Positions 8,046 through 14,211 of a stretch of DNA of 14,530 nucleotides are shown one piece after another (within the stretch, counting starts at the first letter, position 1; every line of letters starts with the position of its first letter). Position numbers and translations under genes: made by a program. Source of the DNA: an uncultured Bdellovibrio sp. (GTDB lineage: Bacteria > Bdellovibrionota > Bdellovibrionia > Bdellovibrionales > Bdellovibrionaceae); NCBI GenBank assembly GCA_946480995.1, contig CAMLMF010000019.1:1-14530 (forward strand), in the 5' to 3' direction. The notes below the pieces were generated by a model. That model had not been told where the DNA came from. It worked only from the letters and a program-made list of their open reading frames with translations, and made no database searches.

Positions 8046-8953
8046 TACTTATTCCCGTACATAAACGAAATAGCCACCGGTCCGAAAACGATAATGAACA
8101 CCGCTGGCAAAATAAAAATCATCAAAGGAATCAAAATTGTCTGCGAAGCTTTGGCTCCGGCTTTTTCAGCGCGCACGAATCTTTCTAAACGCATTTGCAC
8201 AGATTGATCTTTCAGCACTTGCGAAATACTTGCACCCGTTGCTTCCGCATCGATCAACACCGCCACGAAACTGGTCATCTCATTCATATCTAGACGGGAC
8301 GCCATATCTTTCAAAGCTTGGGTTTTCGAGGCACCGATCTTGATATCTTTTAAAACTGTCGCTAACTCGTCCGCCAGAACACTGTCCTGCCCCTGAGCCT
8401 TATCGACGATCTTTTGAATCGCAGAGAAAAAGTCCAGACCTGCCTCGACCGATAAGGCCAGAAGGTCGATAAAGAATGGCAAATCCGCGCGCACGGAAAG
8501 TTCGCGGCGTTTCTTTTCACCCGACGCATGCACTTGCGGTAAGTAAAAGCCTATTAAACCTAAACCCAACAACATCAACGGTGGCAGTTCCAACTGCAAA
8601 GAGAAATTCATGATCAGTAAGAAAAGTGGGAACATCACGCCCCATAAAATCTGCAAACCAATGAATTCATCTTCGTTCAGTTCTTGCGACAGCCCTGAGG
8701 TCAGAATATATTTACGAACTTTTTTGCGATAGCCTTCACTGCGAATCTTCATTGCATGTTGCAATGTGAATTGATGCACCAGTGGGCGCGAGAAATTGAT
8801 GATCGCATTTTTTGATTTTACGGGCTCGTCGTTACTTGCCCATGACAACTGTTGCTTATCAGAATTACTTGCGAAAATGGAATTTACAAAAAGGAAGACC
8901 GCTACTCCTGCGAGTAACAATCCAAGGATCAGCATTAATTCTGCGCTTCCCAT
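8045..8953 (-). CDS. tadC: TadC/GspF-family inner-membrane platform protein
   Basis: This 302-residue protein has TM segments at about 5-27, 101-118, 122-140 and 271-297, and a T2SSF-type cytoplasmic helical domain (about 155-265). That domain carries DLPFFIDLLALSVEAGLDF (157-175) and a second acidic segment, VLIDAEATGASISQVLKDQ (232-250), as in TadC proteins. In Tad/Flp systems TadB and TadC form the inner-membrane platform on which the TadA/CpaF ATPase acts to extend pili or secrete substrates. Here tadC leads the operon and no tadB, tadA, flp or secretin gene is in the window, so its partner subunits must be encoded elsewhere. AGAGG five bases before the ATG supports the start. Only 29 bp separate it from the divergent maf gene. 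Confidence 0.85.
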   Translation of the reverse strand: MGSAELMLILGLLLAGVAVFLFVNSIFASNSDKQQLSWASNDEPVKSKNAIINFSRPLVHQFTLQHAMKIRSEGYRKKVRKYILTSGLSQELNEDEFIGLQILWGVMFPLFLLIMNFSLQLELPPLMLLGLGLIGFYLPQVHASGEKKRRELSVRADLPFFIDLLALSVEAGLDFFSAIQKIVDKAQGQDSVLADELATVLKDIKIGASKTQALKDMASRLDMNEMTSFVAVLIDAEATGASISQVLKDQSVQMRLERFVRAEKAGAKASQTILIPLMIFILPAVFIIVFGPVAISFMYGNK

Positions 8954-8982
8954 TTTTGCCTCTTTGTGTTCAAGTAAAACTC

Positions 8983-9558
8983 ATGACACCATTTGTTTTG
9001 GCATCTGAGTCCCCACGTCGTCGCGAACTTCTTACTGAAGCCGGTTTTGTCTTTGACGTGGTACCTGTTAAAGTATCGGAAATTCCTAACAAAAACCTGA
9101 ATGTGAATGAGCAGATTTTAGATATTGCTAGACGTAAGGCGCGCGCTGCTTTTGCTCACCTAAAGTCCAGTCGCACAGGCCCTTTTCGCGTCTTATCTGC
9201 CGATACCGAAGTGATCTTTGGCGATGCACCCCTAGGTAAACCCCAAGATGCTGACGATGCCTATCGAATTTTAAAACTTTTGTCGGGAAAATTTCATGAA
9301 GTGATCACCGCTGTCTGCATCATCGACAGCACCTCGACCAAGGAACTGTCTCAGAGTGAGACCACGCAAGTGCACTTTCGCAAGCTGACTGATGATGAAA
9401 TCTGGACCTATATAAAAACCGGCGAACCCATGGACAAGGCCGGAGCTTACGGAATCCAGGGCCAAGGACGAAAATTCATCGACCGCTTTGAAGGTCCGTT
9501 CGACAACGTTGTCGGCTTGCCCGTCGATTTAGTCAAAAAAATGCTCGCGCAATTCTAA
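8983..9558 (+). CDS. maf: Maf family nucleoside triphosphate pyrophosphatase
   Basis: This 191-residue protein has the full Maf motif set: LASESPRRRELL (6-17), ADTEVIFG (73-80), GKP (85-87), SGKFHEVITAV (101-111), DKAGAYGIQG (151-160) and NVVGLP (175-180). Maf enzymes hydrolyse non-canonical or methylated nucleoside triphosphates to monophosphate and pyrophosphate, and several have been linked to septum formation. ATG 8983 is chosen because MTPFVLASESPRR is the family's N-terminal form. The open frame runs upstream to an ATG at 8812, but those extra 57 codons lie antisense within the tadC coding region and add no family sequence. The ribosome site is weak. With only 29 bp to tadC, any promoter must lie within the 5' part of tadC. 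Confidence 0.93.
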   Translation: MTPFVLASESPRRRELLTEAGFVFDVVPVKVSEIPNKNLNVNEQILDIARRKARAAFAHLKSSRTGPFRVLSADTEVIFGDAPLGKPQDADDAYRILKLLSGKFHEVITAVCIIDSTSTKELSQSETTQVHFRKLTDDEIWTYIKTGEPMDKAGAYGIQGQGRKFIDRFEGPFDNVVGLPVDLVKKMLAQF

Positions 9559-9702
9559 GAGGTTATTGTGCAGATTCTCCTATGAAAATGCTTTACGTCT
9601 ATTTGGCTTTTCTTGAAATTATTGCTGTCCAAAATTTCGACACTGCACAATTCCCTGCACGCGAAAAAGATCTCTGTTAAATTCCTCGAGATTAAAAATT
9701 TC

Positions 9703-9707
9703 GGAGG
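9703..9707 (+). promoter_or_regulatory. Shine-Dalgarno GGAGG selecting a TTG start
   Basis: GGAGG at 9703-9707 sits five bases before TTG 9713, and the TTG opens directly into a signal peptide. No in-frame ATG lies between the Shine-Dalgarno sequence and the signal peptide. Confidence 0.85.
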
Positions 9708-9712
9708 CATTT

Positions 9713-10558
9713 TTGAAAGCATCACTCTTTCTGTTAAGTTCGATTTTCATTCTACAATCAGGTACAACATACGCGCACGGCACTTTTACAGAAGAAGAAA
9801 TCGCAGAAGAATACTACCAAACAAGCTTACAAAGAAATAGAGAGCAGAACGGCCTCAACTTTTACGGGCTCTTTGCGCCCTTTAATCAATGCAAATACGC
9901 CGTTAAAACTCCGGACAAAGTCACAAGAGGCACCATTGCCTTAACTTTTGATGACGGCCCTAATTTAGCCGTGACTCCGAAAATACTAGATGTCCTAAAA
10001 TCTCACAGAGCCCAAGCTACGTTTTTTGTTCAAGGCGAAAATATCAAAGGTAAGGAAGCCTTGGTGCGTAGAATCTTAGACGAAGGCCACATCTTAGCAA
10101 GCCATTCACAAACACATAAGAATTACCACAAAATGGGTACAGAGCAGAAACAGAACGAAGTAACAGCGGCCCACAAGGCTCTGTTAAAATTCACCCAGCC
10201 TCGCTTCTTTCGTTACCCTTATGGAAATTCATCATGCGAGTCAAATACCTTCATCGAAAATATGGGCTACAGCATCACCGGCTGGAACATCGACACCTGC
10301 GACTGGGCCTTCGCTGACGGATATGTTGACGACAAAGAAAACGTAACTTGCCAGGCGCCAGCTTCACTCCGTAATGATTACTTAGGCTACGTACGCGCAC
10401 AGGTCGCAAAAACCCAAGGTGGCATCATGTTGATGCACGACACTCACCATAATACCGCTGACAAACTCCATAGTTTACTTACGATGCTAGAACAAAGCGG
10501 CTACCGCTTCGTCACACTAGACGATGTGAATATCTTCCCTCTGTTAAACAAAAAATAG
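9713..10558 (+). CDS. Secreted polysaccharide deacetylase (NodB/carbohydrate esterase 4)
   Basis: This 281-residue protein starts with TTG. Residues 1-21 form a signal peptide, with cleavage likely after TTYA (Ala21). All five NodB motifs are visible: TFDDGPN (78-84; Asp80 base, Asp81 metal ligand), HSQTH (131-135; both metal-binding His), RYPYG (167-171), WNIDTCDW (191-198) and LMHDTH (240-245; catalytic His242). The family removes N- or O-acetyl groups from peptidoglycan, chitin or other acetylated sugars, so this enzyme should be active in the periplasm or outside the cell. In Bdellovibrio, related deacetylases modify prey peptidoglycan during invasion; whether this one does so is inference. 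The substrate cannot be read from the sequence. Arg is encoded by AGA about half the time, unlike the CGN-rich neighbours, which may hint at a separate history. Confidence 0.9.
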   Translation: MKASLFLLSSIFILQSGTTYAHGTFTEEEIAEEYYQTSLQRNREQNGLNFYGLFAPFNQCKYAVKTPDKVTRGTIALTFDDGPNLAVTPKILDVLKSHRAQATFFVQGENIKGKEALVRRILDEGHILASHSQTHKNYHKMGTEQKQNEVTAAHKALLKFTQPRFFRYPYGNSSCESNTFIENMGYSITGWNIDTCDWAFADGYVDDKENVTCQAPASLRNDYLGYVRAQVAKTQGGIMLMHDTHHNTADKLHSLLTMLEQSGYRFVTLDDVNIFPLLNKK

Positions 10559-10579
10559 ACCGTAAAATTCGTGACCCTC

Positions 10580-10603
10580 GCGAAGGCCAGTGATAGCCTT
10601 CGC
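10580..10603 (+). promoter_or_regulatory. Perfect 8-bp hairpin directly upstream of the yggS start codon
   Basis: GCGAAGGC (10580-10587) and GCCTTCGC (10596-10603) form a GC-rich stem with an 8-nt loop, ending two bases before the yggS ATG. No T-run follows, so it is a poor intrinsic terminator for the deacetylase gene. It occupies the position where a ribosome site would be expected. Confidence 0.7.
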
Positions 10604-10605
10604 CT

Positions 10606-11262
10606 ATGGACCTTCAAGCAATAACCAAACAATGTGCCCCTGCAAAAGTTCTGGCTGTATCGAAGTTGCAGCCGGAAGAAAAGATCCGCGCCTTGTATGC
10701 GGAAGGACAACGTCAATTCGGCGAAAACTATGTCCAAGAGGCATTGGATAAGATTCAACATCTAAAGGATTTAGAAATTGAATGGCACCTGATCGGCAGC
10801 CTGCAAAAAAATAAGGCGAAGTTCGTGGTTGGGCAGTTTGCGCTGATCCACTCGGTGGATTCCCTGGAACTCGCCGAAGTTTTAAGCCGCCAATGCGTTA
10901 ATAAGCAAGTTTCGCAAAACATCCTGATTCAAGTAAACATTGCTGCGGAAGACAGCAAAGGTGGATTTACGCCCGAGGCAGTAACGGCGGCCTGGGACAG
11001 GCTGACAGCGTTACCGCAGCTTCATATTCAGGGCTTTATGACCATGCCACCATTAACCGAAACAGGGGTCGAAGTCCGTCCATACTTTAAGGAGCTTCGC
11101 CATTTAAGAGACCAACTTAAAACAAAGACAGATTTATCTGTGCACTCATTGCAAGAGCTCTCAATGGGCACCAGTCACGATTACGCTGTGGCCATCGAAG
11201 AAGGAGCAACCATTGTGCGTCTTGGGACTATTTTATTTGGCGAACGCCCGGCGAAAAGGTAG
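10606..11262 (+). CDS. yggS: YggS/PLPBP family pyridoxal-phosphate homeostasis protein
   Basis: This 218-residue PLP-binding TIM-barrel protein has VLAVSK (15-20, Lys20 the Schiff-base residue), FGENYVQEALDK (38-49), WHLIGSLQKNK (60-70) and a phosphate-binding C-terminal stretch LSMGTSHDY (185-193) with ATIVRLGTILFG (201-212). The family regulates free PLP and amino-acid pools and has no catalytic activity of its own. The PLP lysine is closer to the N-terminus than in E. coli YggS (Lys20 against about 36), so the first helix is short. An in-frame TAG at 10594-10596 rules out an upstream start. No Shine-Dalgarno sequence is visible because a perfect hairpin occupies its place. The gene heads the yggS-proC-divIVA-yggU cluster. 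Confidence 0.95.
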   Translation: MDLQAITKQCAPAKVLAVSKLQPEEKIRALYAEGQRQFGENYVQEALDKIQHLKDLEIEWHLIGSLQKNKAKFVVGQFALIHSVDSLELAEVLSRQCVNKQVSQNILIQVNIAAEDSKGGFTPEAVTAAWDRLTALPQLHIQGFMTMPPLTETGVEVRPYFKELRHLRDQLKTKTDLSVHSLQELSMGTSHDYAVAIEEGATIVRLGTILFGERPAKR

Positions 11263-11302
11263 GATTTAAAGCCAGTACATGAAGTACAGCGTTCGGAGTT
11301 AT

Positions 11303-12130
11303 ATGAATCCCCTGTTGAAGACGCAAAAAATTGGATTTATCGGTGCCGGCAACATGGCCCAAGCCATGATCAAGGGCCTTATCGAAGGCGGCATTCCCGC
11401 AAAAAATATTTTCGCTACAAATCGCTCGGAAGGAAAACTGCTTAAATTGGCAGAGTCCTTTAAAATTAACCCCGTTAAATCTAACGGTGAACTTATTGAT
11501 CAATGCGAAATCATAATCTTGGCAGTGAAGCCGCAGGATTTACTGGTTGCTTTAGAACCCGTAACGCGTGCTTTTGACGAACACAAAATCGTGATCAGCG
11601 TTGCCGCAGGTATTCGCATGGAAATGCTAGAACGCTATATTCACGAAGCCCGCTTAGCGCGTGTCATGCCCAACACCCCGTCGCTGATTGGTCGCGGAGT
11701 GATCGGTTATCTTTTAAATGACGACGATGATGAAGCACTCGACAGTACCGTGGCAGATTTATTTGCACCACTAGGTCGCGTGATCCAAGTCAGCGATGAA
11801 GATCAGTTTGAAGCATTAATGATTTCTTGTTCTAGCGGCACCGGCTTTGTTTTTGAAATGATGATGTACTGGCAGGACTGGATTGAAGAGCACGGCTTTT
11901 CAAAAGAGGAAGCGCAAATGATGACAATCGAAACATTTGTCGGCGCGTCCTTACTGGCCGCACAGGCGCGCGAGGGTGTTGAAGAATTGCAAGCCCGCGT
12001 GACTTCCAAAAAAGGTGTGACGGCGGCTGGACTTCAGTCCATGCGTGAACTGGAAATTGAACGCGCTTTGCGCATCAGCTTTGAAAAAGCTGCGATGAGA
12101 AACAAAGAAATGGCCCGGGAAATCAAATAG
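11303..12130 (+). CDS. proC: Pyrroline-5-carboxylate reductase
   Basis: This 275-residue enzyme catalyses the last step of proline synthesis, NAD(P)H-dependent reduction of pyrroline-5-carboxylate. The Rossmann motif is GFIGAGNMA (11-19). RVMPNTPSLIGRG (120-132) and the C-terminal dimer domain SSGTGFVFEMM (177-187) with VTSKKGVTAAG (233-243) match the family's MPNTP, SGSGPAY and TSPGGTT motifs with some substitutions. ATG 11303 has GGAG four bases upstream. An in-frame ATG eight codons earlier (11279) has no well-placed ribosome site. It follows yggS by 40 bp, an arrangement conserved in many bacteria. Confidence 0.93.
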   Translation: MNPLLKTQKIGFIGAGNMAQAMIKGLIEGGIPAKNIFATNRSEGKLLKLAESFKINPVKSNGELIDQCEIIILAVKPQDLLVALEPVTRAFDEHKIVISVAAGIRMEMLERYIHEARLARVMPNTPSLIGRGVIGYLLNDDDDEALDSTVADLFAPLGRVIQVSDEDQFEALMISCSSGTGFVFEMMMYWQDWIEEHGFSKEEAQMMTIETFVGASLLAAQAREGVEELQARVTSKKGVTAAGLQSMRELEIERALRISFEKAAMRNKEMAREIK

Positions 12131-12149
12131 CCTTGCACCTTGCAGGGCT
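12129..12149 (+). promoter_or_regulatory. 9-bp hairpin overlapping the proC stop codon
   Basis: AGCCTTGCA (12129-12137) pairs with TGCAGGGCT (12141-12149) across a 3-nt loop, with one G-U pair. The stem begins within the TAG of proC. The following bases are not a clear T-run, so it fits an RNA-processing or stability element, or a weak terminator between proC and divIVA. Confidence 0.55.
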
Positions 12150-12177
12150 ATGACTTTATCCTTAATTCATATTGTTC

Positions 12178-12184
12178 AAGGAGG
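12178..12184 (+). promoter_or_regulatory. Strong Shine-Dalgarno site of divIVA
   Basis: AAGGAGG six bases before ATG 12191 is the best ribosome site in this cluster. It fixes the divIVA start and excludes a TTG-initiated N-terminal extension beginning at 12140 inside the hairpin. Confidence 0.9.
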
Positions 12185-12190
12185 AACAAA

Positions 12191-12733
12191 ATGAGAATAA
12201 CTCCTATCGACATCGCCCATAAATCTTTCGGCAAAAAAATCATGGGTTTGGATACTGATGAAGTCATGGATTTTCTTCAGCAAATCGCTTCGCAAATGGA
12301 AGCTTTGATTCAAGAAAGAAATTCCCTTAAAGAAGCGATCCGCGAAAAAGAACTTTCCTTGATGGAATATAAAGAGCGTGATCAAGTTCTTAAAGAAACA
12401 ATCGCTACAGCATCACAAATGTCTGAACGTCTGCGCCAAGATGCGGATCGTGAAGCACGTTTGATTATCGCCGATGCTCAGCAAAAGTCTGAAATCATCA
12501 CGCGCGATTCACGCGATTCTTTGAAAAAGATGTACCAAGAAGTGACGGACTTAAAACGTGCGCGCATGCAGTTTGAGGCCAATCTAAAAGCTCTTGCACA
12601 AGCGCACCTGTCTTTGCTTGAACAAGGCGAAAAGTACATGCCACAAATGCAACTTCCGAATCACAACATGACTGGAACAGCCGCGCCTACAGCCGCTCGC
12701 TCTGCAAATGTGTCCCCGCTTTCTGCGGAATAG
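12191..12733 (+). CDS. divIVA: DivIVA-domain cell-division/polarity protein
   Basis: This 180-residue protein begins with the DivIVA lipid-binding domain: ITPIDIAHKSFGKKIMGLD (3-21), then DEVMDFLQQIASQ. A long coiled coil follows (about 28-145), then a disordered Ala/Pro/Asn tail (150-180). DivIVA proteins bind negatively curved membrane at poles and septa and recruit division or polarity partners. In B. subtilis a Phe-Arg pair at the domain tip inserts into the membrane; the aligned pair here is Ile17-Met18, hydrophobic but without the Arg. DivIVA is unusual in Gram-negative bacteria, and a homologue is known in Bdellovibrio bacteriovorus, where it affects progeny cell shape. Its ribosome site is the strongest in the cluster, suggesting higher expression than its neighbours. 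Confidence 0.9.
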   Translation: MRITPIDIAHKSFGKKIMGLDTDEVMDFLQQIASQMEALIQERNSLKEAIREKELSLMEYKERDQVLKETIATASQMSERLRQDADREARLIIADAQQKSEIITRDSRDSLKKMYQEVTDLKRARMQFEANLKALAQAHLSLLEQGEKYMPQMQLPNHNMTGTAAPTAARSANVSPLSAE

Positions 12734-12751
12734 GACTTCGGAAATTTATCC

Positions 12752-13033
12752 ATGATAGAATCTATAAAAGGTGGAGTTCGGCTCCGCCTTTTTATTCAGC
12801 CCAAGTCCTCTAAGAACGAAGTCGTTGGCATTCACAACGGCGAAATTAAAATCAAAATCACTGCCCCACCCATTGATGGTCGCGCCAACGAAGGCCTAAT
12901 CGAATATCTGTCGGATCTTTTTGATGTACCTAAACGTGATATTATTCTGGCGAAAGGCGAAACCGGTCGGCACAAGACCGTGGATATTGCGGGCGTTGAT
13001 GAAAGTGCCGCCCGCCTTCTGCTGAAAATCTAA
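12752..13033 (+). CDS. yggU: DUF167/YggU family protein
   Basis: This 93-residue protein has the DUF167 pattern: GGVRLRLFIQPKSSKNEVVG (7-26), IKIKITAPPIDGRANEGLIEY (31-51), VPKRDIILAKGETGRHKTV (59-77). The family is widespread, small, mixed alpha/beta and of unknown function, often encoded near yggS, proC and yggT. The ATG starts 18 bp after the divIVA stop with a weak GGAA about ten bases upstream. Codons 5-14 contain a hairpin and T-run of intrinsic-terminator form, so expression may depend on read-through or on ribosomes melting the hairpin. Its stop codon abuts the stop of the convergent outer-membrane gene with no base between them. Confidence 0.92.
   Translation: MIESIKGGVRLRLFIQPKSSKNEVVGIHNGEIKIKITAPPIDGRANEGLIEYLSDLFDVPKRDIILAKGETGRHKTVDIAGVDESAARLLLKI
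12766..12793 (+). terminator. Intrinsic-terminator-like hairpin after divIVA, inside the 5' end of yggU
   Basis: AAAAGGTGGAG (12766-12776) pairs along 11 positions (one G-U) with CTCCGCCTTTT (12782-12792) around a 5-nt TTCGG loop, and a T-run (12789-12793, then ATT) follows. This is the standard A-tract, GC stem, T-tract form. It begins 33 bp after the divIVA stop and lies inside the yggU reading frame. Confidence 0.65.
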
Positions 13034-14188
13034 TTAACGGTTTTTACGTTTCTTTTTAGATTTTAATTCGATATCAAACTCTGTTTGATCAAGTTGCTGT
13101 TGCAATTGTTTATCTTTCACACGCTTCGGAACCGGCTTTTGTGTCGGACGAGCTTTAAAGATATCTTGCTGGACGCCATCTGCCGTGTCTTCGCGGAACT
13201 GATTTACTTTTTTCTCTGAACCCAATTCCGAGTTGTACATATTCGAGCGATAGGAAGGCACAGGGGAATCAATTGGGGCAACTGTCGGCTCCTCAACATA
13301 TCCTTCGCTCATATCAAAGCTATAGCGAATGACTCCCCCAGCATGAAAACCCGCCGCTGAATTGGAACCCATCAAGGTCATTCCACCGTTCACCTGCATG
13401 CTCCACTTCGGACTGATCAACCAAGTTGCAAAAACTTGCGTATCCATAAGGGCTGGATTGGTGCCGTAAAATCTTAATGAACCCGCATTCACGCCATTGA
13501 TATATGCCGTGCGTGTGGTTGAATTTTTGTCTGTGTCATCGCTGATACTTTGATAGCCGAAAATCTCACCGCCCCAACGGAAACGATTTTTCTTCATTTG
13601 CACGCCGACTCCCCAAGGCATTAAGAAGGAGCGACCCTCACCGCGATAGTTAAAGCCCAACCAGCCATAACCGCGCCAAGTGCCAAAATCTTTTTGCGCC
13701 AACAAACGAGAACGCACTTCCATGACACCTTCGGAGTTCAAAACTGTATCGGACGTCGAATTAACTTTTTCAGTCGGAATAACCGCGACGACTTCAGGGA
13801 TCATTTGGAACAAATCCGAATACATCACGAAATCCACACCCAATTGAGCCTCACTGAACGAACTGTTCGTGCGCGTTGCCAAAGAATCTTTGCTTTCCGC
13901 ATTGGAAACCGTGCCCTCGGCAAAAATCGACCATGTCTGACGAGGCATGTAACGCGTACCGAAGGTAAAATCCAAAGTTTGGAAGTGATTGCCACTATTC
14001 AAATTCTGGCTGCCACCGCCAGAAGACGGATAATTGGCTTCAGATCGAAAGAACTCTGTTCCCGCCTCAAAATCCCAATGATCTCGCTTAAATTCTTTGT
14101 AATTGTCCCAAGCCAACGCCGGAAGCGAAAAGAAAAGAAGGCTTATACAAGTGAAGGTCAAACGCTGAAGATTAATTGCCATTTTCAT
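13034..14188 (-). CDS. Predicted outer-membrane beta-barrel protein with charged C-terminal tail
   Basis: This 384-residue protein has a signal peptide (1-26, cleaved after LPALA, before WDN). Residues 36-291 show alternating hydrophobic/polar stretches rich in Tyr, Trp, Phe and Gly (for example FQTLDFTFGTRY, GYGWLGFNYRGEG, GGVIRYSF), as in outer-membrane barrels. The last probable strand ends in Phe291, a usual signal for barrel insertion. A 93-residue tail follows, with Pro-rich, Gln-rich and finally Lys/Arg-rich segments (KSKKKRKNR at the end). I do not recognise a specific family; a porin-like or surface-structure protein is the broad guess. The ATG at 14188 has AGGA a few bases upstream; an ATG two codons in is an alternative. 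It diverges from the MFS gene over 23 bp. Confidence 0.7.
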   Translation of the reverse strand: MKMAINLQRLTFTCISLLFFSLPALAWDNYKEFKRDHWDFEAGTEFFRSEANYPSSGGGSQNLNSGNHFQTLDFTFGTRYMPRQTWSIFAEGTVSNAESKDSLATRTNSSFSEAQLGVDFVMYSDLFQMIPEVVAVIPTEKVNSTSDTVLNSEGVMEVRSRLLAQKDFGTWRGYGWLGFNYRGEGRSFLMPWGVGVQMKKNRFRWGGEIFGYQSISDDTDKNSTTRTAYINGVNAGSLRFYGTNPALMDTQVFATWLISPKWSMQVNGGMTLMGSNSAAGFHAGGVIRYSFDMSEGYVEEPTVAPIDSPVPSYRSNMYNSELGSEKKVNQFREDTADGVQQDIFKARPTQKPVPKRVKDKQLQQQLDQTEFDIELKSKKKRKNR

Positions 14189-14204
14189 AACTTCCTAATA
14201 TTAA
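14176..14204 (+). promoter_or_regulatory. Predicted promoter of the MFS gene, giving a leaderless mRNA
   Basis: TTGCCA (14176-14181), a 17-bp spacer and TATTAA (14199-14204) match consensus at five and four positions. Transcription would start at about 14211-14212, which is the ATG itself. No Shine-Dalgarno sequence is visible before that ATG. Confidence 0.45.
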
Positions 14205-14211
14205 CAACCCT

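Noticed and set aside
8812..8982. 57-codon N-terminal extension of maf
   Set aside because: It lies antisense inside tadC, adds no Maf family sequence, and the family N-terminus matches the ATG at 8983.
9566..9650. Inverted repeat TTGTGCAG / CTGCACAA separated by 69 bp
   Set aside because: The arms are only 8 bp with a long spacer and no link to a T-run or start site; chance is a sufficient explanation.
9582..9680. 32-codon open reading frame between maf and the deacetylase gene
   Set aside because: It has no properly spaced ribosome site, no recognisable motif, and is of a length expected by chance.
12140..12190. TTG-initiated 17-codon extension of divIVA
   Set aside because: AAGGAGG six bases before ATG 12191 and the DivIVA N-terminal pattern fix the start at 12191.
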